Assembly (NCBI GenBank): GCA_903826205.1
Contig: CAIKDP010000031.1
Coordinates: forward strand, 1-62,332
From: Akkermansiaceae bacterium
Lineage (GTDB): Bacteria > Verrucomicrobiota > Verrucomicrobiia > Verrucomicrobiales > Akkermansiaceae
DNA length: 62,332 nt
Direction of reading: 5' to 3'
The notes below the pieces were generated by a model that was not told where the DNA came from, searched no databases, and saw only the letters and a program-made list of their open reading frames with translations. Below are positions 28,001 through 40,000 of the stretch, one piece after another. The position numbers and the translations under genes are program-made. Each line of letters starts with the position of its first letter. The stretch's first letter is position 1.

Positions 28001-31000
28001 AACGGCAAACTGGACCTGGGCACACTCAACCTGGTGGTCAACAGCCCGGTGCTCAACAGCATCAACGCCACGCCATACTTTGCCCGTAACATTGTCGTGG
28101 CTGACAGCGCCAACGCGGGAGCCGACTTGAACATCAACGCGGTTATCTCCGGCACCGGCATCGGCATCAACAAGACCGGTGCAGGCATGCTGCAGCTCTC
28201 GGCCAACAACACCTTCACCGGCGGCATCCTGGTCAACGGCGGCAGTGTGTTCCTCACCGGCAGCAACGCCAACAGCTACCCGACCACGCTGACCAGCGGC
28301 ACGATCGTCGCCCGCAACCAGAATGCCCTGGGTGGCAGCAGCAACACGGCCTTCATGACGATGGCCGCCAACACGACCCTCAATTACAATGCCCTCACGG
28401 ACACCCCCCTGAATCTCGGCGGCAACCTGGTCATCACCGGTGGCACCACCAACATCGGCGGCTCCATCGGCGCCACGACCACCAGCGCCCAGATCAACGT
28501 CGCCGGCGCGGCGACCGTGAACGCGGCGGCCATGAAGACCAACATCTTCGGCATCAACGGCGTCACGCCGACGGCCGGAACCTACACCCTGATCCACGGC
28601 GGCGCGGGCAGCGCCCTGAGCACCGGTACCGGCTGGGGCATCAACTTCGTCTATAACAACACCAACTTCACAGTCGCCGCTCCCACGGCCACGGCCACGG
28701 ATGTGACGACGGTGGTTTCCACCGCCTCGCCCATCTCGACGGCGTATTGGAAGGGCAACCTGACCGGAGCAACCCAAGTCTGGGCGGTTTCCAACGCAGC
28801 CCAGAACCAGAGCAACTGGGTGACTTCCTATGGCGGCGCAAACCAGACCCTCATTCCCGGTCCGACGGCCGACGTTTCGTTCTACGCTCCGGTCAGCGGC
28901 ACCGCTGCTGCGGCCTCGCCAAGTGTCACGACCCTGGGCACGGACATGAGCATCAAGAGCCTGACAGTCAACGACTTCGTCAACACGGCCCTGAGCCTGG
29001 GTGCGGACGGCTACGGTCTGACCATCGGCACCGGCGGCATCAGTGTGCTCGGCACCCTGCAGAGCCAACCCGTCACCCTCAATCCCAACCTCAAGCTCAA
29101 CGGCGCCCAGACATGGACGCTGAATGCCCCGGCTTTCAACACGGGCAATCCGCCGAACCAGAACCTGTCCAACAGCATCCTGAACGTCAACGGCAACATC
29201 GACAACAGCGGCAACCTGCTGACGGTCAATGCCGCTGCGGGCCAATCTGTGAGTCTTTACGGTGTCATCAGCGGTACCGGCGGCCTGACCAAGATGGGCG
29301 GCAATACGCTCAATCTTGCCGGAGCTAACAGCTATGCCGGCGACACCACCATCAACTACGGCACGCTCTACCTGCAAGGTGCCGGCGCACCTGGTGCCAG
29401 CCCGCTGGGCACGGTTGCCGGCGGAACCTATGTCAACAGCAACAACGCCGCCCTCGATCTGGGCGGGATGACGATCTACACCGCCGAGCCGCTCTTCCTT
29501 AATGGCAACAACGGCAATGGCGCCCTGACTAACAGCGCGGGCACCGTGGCGAGCTGGACCGGCCCGATCACCCTGCAAAGCAACAGCAGCATCGGTGGCA
29601 ATGTCCTGGTCAACGGTGCCGGCGCCTTCACCGGCGGCGGCTTCAACCTGACCCTCAACGGCGGCGGCACGCTGGGCAACTTCGCCCGCGTCATCGACAC
29701 CGGCGTGGCCTCGCTGACCAAGTCCGGCACCGGCACTTGGATGCTCTCGGCCGCCAACACCTACACCGGCCCGACGTTGGTCGGCAACGGCACCCTCAAG
29801 CTGGGCGTCGCCGGCGCCATCCCCGCGGCCAATCCCTTCGCGGTGGTCGCCGTCCAAGGTACGGCCACCTTTGACCTGGGCGGCTTCAACCAGTCGCTGA
29901 GCAACCTGACGATGAGTTCGCTATATGCCAACGGCGCGTCCAACATCACCAGTTCGCTGGGTAACAGCACCCTGACGCTCACCGGCGGGGCCTCGGCATT
30001 CGCCTACGTTTACCCGTACAATGGCAATCTGCCCCCGACCACGGCGTCGTTCTCCAACGTCACGGTGGATATGAACGGCGGCGCAACCTTCAACGTGGTT
30101 GACAGCAGCCCGAACCCGGATGTGAATTTTGCCTACACCTCCGTACTCCAGAATGGTGCGCTGACCAAGACCAACGGCGGCCAGATGGCGCTGCAGGCAG
30201 CCAACACCTATACCGGCGCGACCAATATCTACGGCGGCCAGTTGCAACTCAGCGGCAACTTCGGTTCGATCAACCCGTCCGCCAGCATCACCATCAGCGG
30301 CGGGGCCTCGCTGCTGCTGACCAACACCGCTACGCAGAACCTCGGCACCCGCGTCGGCAGCGCCGCTGGCATCGCTTCCTACGGCGGTAACCTCCAGTTC
30401 AATAACACCACCAGCGCCGGCACGATCTACACCCAGACCACCGGAGCGCTGACCCTTGAGTCCGGGCAGTTCGACACGATCCTCAACAACGACCAGAACA
30501 CCGGCAGCGGCAATGCCCAGACGCTCACCCTTAGCGGCCTGACACACAATGGCTCCTCGGTGGTCACCTTCTCGGCGCCGAGCAGCACACTCAACTGGAC
30601 CACCGGCAGGACCGGGTTGAACACCACCACCAACACCATCAAGGTGACCGGCGCGAGCGGTGCCGGCTCCGGGCAAAACCTCCCTGGCGGCGTGATCCTT
30701 GGCCCATGGGCCACCGTTGGTTTCAGTCAAGGCCAAATGTGCGACTATGCGGTCTATGATGGCTCAGGCAACATTGTTGCCGCGAACATCACCGCCTCGG
30801 CCCAAACCACCTGGACGAATGCGGCCAACGCCTTCACCACGGGTACCGCTCCTGGTACTGGCGGCAGCGGCAGCACCACCCTCACCGGCAACCGCACGAT
30901 GATGGCCCTGCGCGACGTCGGCAGCAGCGACTACTTGTACCTAAACCAGTACAATCTGGATACCGCCGGCCTGTTGAACGACTCCAACGGCATCTGGAAC

Positions 31001-34000
31001 ATCAACAGCACCACGGGCGTGATCCGTCAGAACACGACCTCCGCCGCGAACCTCTATGTGACCACCAGTGACTTGGGCAGCATCTACATCAACGCCCCGA
31101 TCGCCAACAACACCGGTGCCCTGACTTTGGTCAAGAGCGGCTACCAGAACCTCTACCTCCGCGGTGCCAACACCTATACCGGCGGCAACGTCCTCAACGC
31201 CGGCACGCTCATCGTCAGTGCGGCAGGTGCCAGCTCGCTGGGCACCGGCACCCTGACCTTCGCGGGCGGCACGCTCGATAATGATACCGTGCAGCTTCCC
31301 GCCTTCACCAACCCGGTGGTCCTCAACGGCTACATGGGCTATGGTGCCACCGGCAACTACAACCTGACCCTCAACGGCACCCTTTCGCTGGGCACCGCTC
31401 CGGGCGCGTGGCGCACGATCAACGTTGCCAATTCCGCAGCCCTGATCCTTGGCGGCGTCATCAGCAACAGCGCCGCGATCAGCTCCATCGAAAAGACCGG
31501 CAGCGGCAACCTCCGCCTCGCCGCCCAAAACCTCTACACCGGCGATACCATTCTCAGCGGTGGGGCCGTGCAGATCGGCGTCAATTCCGTGGGTACGGTC
31601 GGCTCGATCACCAGTGGTGCCATCGGCACCGGGCGGATCGTCTTCAACGGCGGCGGCTTGGTCTCCGACACCACCGCCCGCACCATCATCAATCCGGTCG
31701 TCTTCAGCGGCAGCGCCAGCGGTGGCAATGTGAGCGCCAACCTCGGTGCCGGCGCCGCCGGCGGCAAGCTGACCTTCAGCGCCCCGATTGACTTCGGCTT
31801 TGCTTCACGCGTCATCAACATCAATGGCGAGGTGCAGTTCGATAGCCTGCTCAGCGGCACCGGCGTCGGCGCCGGCACCAGCGCCAGCGGCGGCACCGTT
31901 TCCGGTGGCGGCCTGATCAAGGGCGGCGCAGGCACCCTGACCCTTACCAACGCGGCCAACAGCTACAATGGTTCGACCGCCATCGTGGGTGGTATCCTCC
32001 GTCCGACTGCTGTCGGCGCAATTCCTGCGGGCACCAACCTGACGGTTGCCAGCAACATCAGTCTGAACACCGCCACCCTCGACCTTGCCACCAACAATAT
32101 CAACCTTGGCATCGGTACGCTCAACATGGGCGGCAGCGCGGTGCTCGGCAACAGCGGCCTCAATGCCACCACTGGTTGGTCCCTGATCAACACCGGCGCG
32201 GCGACCCTGACCCTCGGCGGCACCGTGACATTCGACAGCAACGCCGCCGCCTACACCGCGACGATCGCCGGTAATCTGGCCTTGGGCACGGCCAACCTGA
32301 CCCAATACAACACCGGCATCAATCAATACACCGGCGTGCCTTCTTATGCGGTCCGCGACTTCAACGTCAACGACAGCGCCAACGCGGGTCCGGATATGAA
32401 CGTCTCCGCCGTCATCACCGGCACTGCCGGGCTGGCCAAGAACGGCGCCGGCACCCTGCTGCTCTCGGGCAACAACAGCTACAGCGGCGCGACGATCGTC
32501 ACCGCCGGCACCTTGATCCTCAACGGCACCAAGAGCACCACCGGTGTGACCATGGTCAACAGCGGCGGCACCCTGATGGCCCGCAGCGCCAATGCCTTGG
32601 GCAGCAGCAACACCGCCGGGGTCACGGTCTATCCGAACACGAACAACAGTGCGACGTCCGCCACAGCCCCGAACTTCACCTACAACCCGGTTGCGGACGC
32701 CGCGTTGGCCATCGGCGGGGATCTGACCTTCATCGGCGCGATCAACAACAACAACGCCACCCTCGGGGCCGCCATCGGTTCCACCGGCGGTGTCGGCACC
32801 AGTTCGGCACAGATCAGCGTGACGGGCAAAGCCATCATCGCCGATCGTCCGCAGACCATCAATATCTTCGGCGTCCCCGGAGCGGCCCCGGCCACCGGCG
32901 CCTTCACCCTCATTCACGGCGGTGCAGGCAGTTCGTTGAATCCGACCACCGCGCCGACCCTCGGCTACGTCTACAACAACACGAACTTCACGGTCGGCGC
33001 CTTCACCCGCACCGCCACCGATCTGCAGGTTGCCGTCACCAGTGCCACCGCCCTGACCACCGCCTATTGGAGAGGCGGTCTGACCAACGCGACCACCATT
33101 TGGGCGGCTTCCAACGGCAGCACGCTGAGCAACTGGTCGGCCACCGCTCCGAGCGGAGCGGCCCAGGCCCTCATTCCCGGTGCCAACACCGACGTGATCC
33201 TGGGAGTCTCCCCGGCCGGTAACGAGGCTTGGACCTCCTACCTTGGTGCCGACATGAGCATCAAGAGCCTGACGATCAATACCACCAATGTCACCAACTC
33301 GCTGACCCTCAACAACGACGGTTACAGCCTGACGCTCGGCAGCGGCGGCCTCAATCTGCTCAGCGCTCCGGATCAGCAACATATCGCCCTCTATCCCGAT
33401 ATCAAGCTGGCTGCGGCCCAGACTTGGACGGTCAATAGCCCGTATGTCAGTCCGCCCAACTACGGACGGAATTTCTTAGACATCAACGGCAATGTGGACA
33501 ACCAGGGGAACCTGCTCACGATCAACGCCTTCGGGGCCCAGAACACGCCCACCATCAACGGCGCCATCAGCGGTTCCGGCGGCCTGACCAAGACTGGCGG
33601 CTACCAGATGTACCTCAACGGTGCCAACACCTACACCGGTGCAACCACTATCAATGGCGGCGGCATTTACATCAGTGGCCAGGGCGGTTCGATCGCCGGA
33701 TCCTCCAGCATCGCCATCAATCAGGGCAACCTGCAGTTGGTTAGTAACAACGCCAACGAAAGCTACGTCAACCGGGTCGGCGACAGCACCCCAATCACCA
33801 CCCTTGGCGGTCAGCTCTACGTCAACAATGCGACCACCAGCAACGCCAACTACGCCGAGACGATCGGTGCGGTGACCACCAACAGCGGCCAGTTCGACGT
33901 GGTGTTGCAGCAGAATTCCGCGTCCGTTGCCAACAACACTCAGTTGCTGACCCTCGGCGGCCTGACTCACAACGGCACCTCCGTGATCACCTTCTCCGCG

Positions 34001-37000
34001 CCGACGACGCAGCCGAACGCGACCACCAATGTCATCAAAAACACCGCGTTTGGCTCCGCCACCCCGGCCGGCCAGATCATCGGTGCGTGGGCTACCGCCG
34101 GCGTCGATAACGGCAACCAACAGGACTACGCTGTCTATGATGCTTCCGGCAGAATCCTCCCGGCGAACATCGCCAAGACGTCGGAAACGACCTGGACGAA
34201 TGCCTCCAACGCCTACACCATGGGCAGCGGCACCTTCAGCACCGGCGGCAGCGAGACTTTGACGGCCAATCGCACTATCGCCGCCCTCCGCGACGTCGGC
34301 AACAATGACACGTTGACCATGGGTGCCTTCAACCTCGAGACCAACGGCCTGCTCAACTACGCGAATAACCACTGGCAAATCAACAGCTCTGGTGGCGTCA
34401 TCCGGCAGGTCGGCACGGCCCCGGCCAACCTCTATATCACCACCGGAAATCAGGGCGACGTTTACCTCGCCGCCCCGATCGTGAACAACACTGGCGCCCT
34501 GACGCTGGTCAAGAGCGGTAATCAGAGCCTCTATCTGCGCGGTACCAACACCTACAGCGGTGGCACCGTGATCAATGCCGGCACGCTCTTCCTCAACAAT
34601 GCCAGCGCTATGGGCACTGGCAGCCTGACCTTCAACGGCGGTTCGATCGACACGGAAAATGCGGTCACTCTGGTCAGCAATCCCCAAGTGACTGTCAACG
34701 CCGATTTCACCGCTGGCGGCGGAACCAATAATTCCCTGAATATGGGCTCCGGCGCGGTGTCTCTGGGCACTACCCCAGGTACCACCCGCACGATCTCCGT
34801 CAATAATGCCTTCCAACTCACCCTCGGCGGCGTCATCAGCAGCCCCGGTACCGCCAACTCGATCACCAAGGCCGGTAGCGGCACCCTGACCCTCACCGGC
34901 GCCAACACCTACACCGGCGCCACCAGCATCACCGGCGGCACCCTCAAGGTCACGGATGCCAGTGGTCTGGGCACCGGTTCGGGCAATAACGTCTCCGTGG
35001 CCCAGAGCACGGCTCTGAACTACTTTGCGGCCTCCAACGCGGCACTCGCCATCGGCGGCAACCTGGCCCTCACCTCAGGCGGCACCACCACCCTCGGCAC
35101 GTCGATTGGTTCCACCACCAGCTCTGCCGCGATCAACGTAGCGGGCAATGCCACCGCCACCAGCGGTGCCATCAAAGTCAATATCTACGGCGTCGGCGGC
35201 ACCACCCCGGGCGCGGGCACCTACACCCTGGTCCACGCGGCCAATGGCGCCGGTGGCACCAGCAGCCTCAACGCCGCCACCTATTCGTTGGGCTTTGTTT
35301 ACAACAACACCAACTTCACCGCCGCTGTACCCACCGCCACGGCCACGGACCTGACCACGGTCGTCAGCGCCGCCACGGAGTTGCCCACCGCCTACTGGAA
35401 GGGCGGTCTCAGCGGTGCGGGCAATGTGTGGGCGGCCTCCAACGGTACCACCCAAAGCAACTGGGTGGCAATCTCGGGCGGAGCCAACCAGCCACTCGTG
35501 CCCGGCCCTAACACCGACGTCTTCTTCTACAACTCCAGTCTCAACCAGGATGCCTGGGGTTCGACCCTCGGTGCGGACCTGAGCATCAAGAGCCTGACGT
35601 ACAACCAACCCAGCCGTGCCAACAACCCGATCAACCTCGGTTCCGACGGTTCCACCCTGACCATCGGCAGCGGCGGCATCACGGATTTGGACTCCAACGG
35701 TCAGGATCTCCACTTCTATCCCAATGTCGCCTTGGCGGCTCCCCAAGCTTGGACGAACACCAATGCCGCTAGCCGGGCGTTGAATGTCTATGGCAACGTG
35801 CCCACCAACGGGTATCAACTTACCCTCACCGGTACGCAGACGATCAACATCACCGGCGCGATCACCGGCGGCGGTGGTCTTACCAAGAATGGCAACAACA
35901 CCCTCTTGCTCTCGGGTGCCAACGCCTTCGCTGGCGGCGTCAACCTCAACAACGGCACCCTCTATGTGAACAATGCCACCGCCCTCGGTGCCACCGCAGG
36001 CACCCTCAATATCGACGGCGGTAACATCAACCAGAATGTTGCCGGCAGCATCACCAACGCGAACAACAACCCGATCACGATCAACGCCAATTTCACCTAC
36101 GGCGCGGACAATAACTGGAACTTGAACCTCGGCACGGGCGCGATCTCGCTGGGCACGGCGGCTGGCACCACCCGCACCATTACGGTCAACAATGCGGGCA
36201 CCCTGACCCTCGGCGGTGCCATCAGCATCGGCTCCACCGCCAACGCGATCACCAAGGCGGGCACCGGCACCCTGGCGCTCGGCGGCACCAGCAGCTACAC
36301 CGGCCCGACGACTATCAGCGCCGGCACCTTGCAGATCAGCGGCGCCGCCAATTTGGGCGATGCCACCTCGGTGACCAACACCCTCAGCATGGGTGCCAAC
36401 ACCATGCTGCAATCCACGGCCAACAGCTATGACCTCGGCGTCAACCGCACCATCACGATGAGCGGCGCGGCCACGTTCCGCAGCGACGCCGGCACCCTGA
36501 CCGTCAGTGGCGCCGTCACCAACGCCGGCAACCTGCTCACGGTCACCGGCGCGGGCAATATCACCCTCGGCGGCGGAATGAGCGGCTCAGGCGGCCTCAC
36601 CAAGACCGGCGTCGGCGCCTTGACGCTCAGCGGCACCAACGCCTACACCGGCGCGACGACGTTCAACGGCGGCAAGCTGTTGGTCAATGGCAGCACCCAC
36701 GCCTCCAGTGCCCTGACCGTTGCCAGCACCATCGATAACACGACGGCGCTGCTGGGCGGCACCGGCACCATCAACGGCCTGGTGACCCTCAATGCCACGG
36801 CCGCGACCAACCGCGTCAACGAAATCACCGGCGGCGACATCGGCACCATCGGTACCCTCAACCTCGCCGGTGGCCTGACCTTCGGCGCGGGTGCCATCGG
36901 CTACTTCGACATCACCGATACCCTCACCAAGGACTTCCTGAACGTCACCGGCAACCTGAGCGCCGCCAGCGGCACGGTCATCCGCGTGCCCGCCGGCCTG

Positions 37001-40000
37001 GCGTCCAACACCTACCCGCTCATCGGTTACAATGGCAGCGTCTCCGCCATCGGCAACTACACCTTGCAAGACCTTGGCGGCGCAGCCGCCCAGGAAGGCT
37101 ATGTCCTCAACTACTCGGGTACCACGCTGGACTTGGTTGTCTCTAACATCCGCACCTGGACCGGTGGCAGCAGCAGTCCCGCCAACGACAGTTGGACCAA
37201 TTCCGGCAACTGGAATGGCACGATCTCGGACGGTGCGCTCTTGCACTTTGCCGGATCCACCCGCACCACGCCCTCCAACGACTTCAGTGCCGGGACGTCC
37301 TTCGCTGGCATTATCTTCGATGCCGGTGCCTCCTCCTTCACCCTGAGCGGCAATGGGATCGCCCTGCCGGGTGATATCACCAACAACTCGTCCAACAACC
37401 AGAGCATCACCCTTTCGACGATCGCTCTCTCCAGAACGAGCGGCGTCAACACCGGTGCCAACAACATCAGCATCAGCTCCGACTTCAGCGGTGTGGGTGG
37501 CCTGACCAAGACCGGCGCCGGCACGCTGACCCTCTCCGGCAATAACAGCCAAAGCGGCGCGACCACCCTCGGCGCCGGCACCCTCAGCGTGTCCACCATC
37601 GGCAACGGCGGCGTGACCAGCAGCAACCTCGGGTCCGCCACCAGCGCGGCCAGCAACCTCGTCTTTGACGGCGGCGGCCTCCAATACACCGGCACCACGG
37701 CCAGCACCGACCGCAACTTCACCATCAATGCCGGCAAGACCGCCAGCTTCGATGTGACCCAGGCCGGCACCAACCTCACGGTCTCCGGCACGCAACCCGC
37801 CACCACCGGCGGTCTCACCAAGGCCGGCGCCGGCACGCTCACGCTCACCGGCACCCAAGTCTATACCGGGGCCACCGCCGTCACCGGCGGCACGCTGCAA
37901 ATCGGCAACGGTGGCAGCGGCGCCTCGATCAACGGCACCAGCGGCATCACCCTGTCCAATAGCGCCAACCTCACCTTCAACAATGCCGATGCGGTCACGC
38001 TCAGCAAGGCGGTTGCGGGTACCGGTTCATTCACCAAGACTGGCTCCGGCACGTTGTCGGTTTCTGCAGTGCAGACCTACGATGGTGCCACTGTCGTCAA
38101 TGGCGGGACTCTCAAACTGATTGACGTCACGCCGGCGAGCGGCAGCAGCCTCTGGCTCAATGCCAATGACACCTCGAAGATGACCTTCGGCACGGGCAAT
38201 GCCATCACCGCATGGGCCAGTCAGACCGGAACCGGGAACACGGAAGTCGGTAACGGCACCTATACCCCAAATGCCCTCAATGGTCAGGCCATGGTGCGTT
38301 TCACCAGCAGCCAGTTCATGCAGAATACCGTCGATTACGGCACATCGATCACCATGTTCACGGTGTCGAAAATGAACGGTGGTGCCAACGGGCGGGTGTT
38401 CGGCGCGCGGAGCAGCAATTACTTGTTCGGCTACTATAACGGCGCCATGGACGACTTCCATTTCAACAGTTGGGTCTATCAAGGCAACGTTGCCGCCGAC
38501 ACCCAGCCGCACATGTATGAGGCCACCATTGGCGCCTCCAACACCACGATGTATGTGTATGACAGCCGCAATCCTTCCGCTGTGCGGCAGCTTGCCTCTG
38601 TCAACGGTGCCTGGAATGGTCCCGCTGGCGGGCTGGAGCTTAACGGCTCCCAGGGTGGAGAACTCTCAAATGTGGACATCGGCGAAGTTCTGATTTATGC
38701 AGGCGTGCTCAGTGCTGAGCAGCGGGCGCAGACCGAAGCCTACCTTCAGGCGAAATATTGGGGCGCGGGTGCGGGAACCGGCGCTCTGCCGATCACCACG
38801 CCGCTCTCGATCGCTGCGGGTTCCGCCTTCGATCTCAACAGCGTCAGCCAACAAGTGCTCTCGCTCTCCGACTCCGGCGGCAGCGGCGGCATCGTGACGA
38901 ATAGCGGTGCCACTGGCTCCACGCTCACCCTCAGCGGTGGCACGGCAACCTTCAGCGGCGTCATCGGCAACGGTGCCTCCATGGTCAGCCTCACCAAGAG
39001 CGGCTCCGGCACGCAGACGCTCAGCGGTGCCAACACCTACACCGGCGCCACCCTCATCAACGGCGGCACGCTGGCCCTCAGCGGCAGCGGTGCGCTCACC
39101 GCCACCTCGGCGATCACCGTGACCTCTCCGGGCACCTTTGATGTCTCGGCCAGATCTTCCGCCTATGCGCTTCCCTTCGGCACCACCCTGACCAACAACA
39201 GCCTCGTGCTCGGCAGCGTCACCGCTCCCCTCGGCGCCACCCTCAGCGGCACCGGCAGCTACCTGCAGGGTTCCAGCGGGGCTTGCACCGTGACCTTGAA
39301 TGGCGGCACGATCCGGCCCGGCGACGGCGGCGGCACCCTCACGATCGGCGCGGGCGGCAGCAACGTCGCGCTCAACCTCCAATCGAACTCGGTCTATCAG
39401 TGGGGTGCCACCTCGGCCAGCACCGGCGGACTCGTCCAAGTCAATGGCAATCTGTCCATCGGCACCAATGTGCAGGTCAACCTCGTGGATCTGGGCACCA
39501 ACCCGATCGGCGGCACCTACACGATCATGACTTGGACCGGCACGGATCCGGTCAACTCCCCGGTTCCGGGTGTGAGCCCGGCTCCCGCCGGTGCCGCCAA
39601 CTGGATCGACGGCGCCTCAGGTACCTGGGGCACGATCGCCAACTGGGATCTGCCGACCGTGCGTGGCGGCGGCTCCATCGCCAAGGTGGGCAAGACCTTT
39701 GTCCTCAGCGGCGTCACCATGGTGGGTGCCACTCCTGGCATCAATAACGACGTGGTCATTTCCCGCGCCTTGGGTGCGGTGGTCACGGGTCCCGCGGCGG
39801 CCACCACCGTCAAGTCCCTTACTCTGGGCAACGCCACCGATGCTCATAGCCTGAGCGTCCAGTCCGGCGGCCCGCTGTCCGTCACCACCACGGCCACCCT
39901 GACCCACAACACCAGCTTGGTCGGCCCCGGCACCCTCGTTGCCGCCACCCTGGCCACCAGCGGTACGGTCACCTTGAGCGGCGGAATCACCGCCGCCGCC

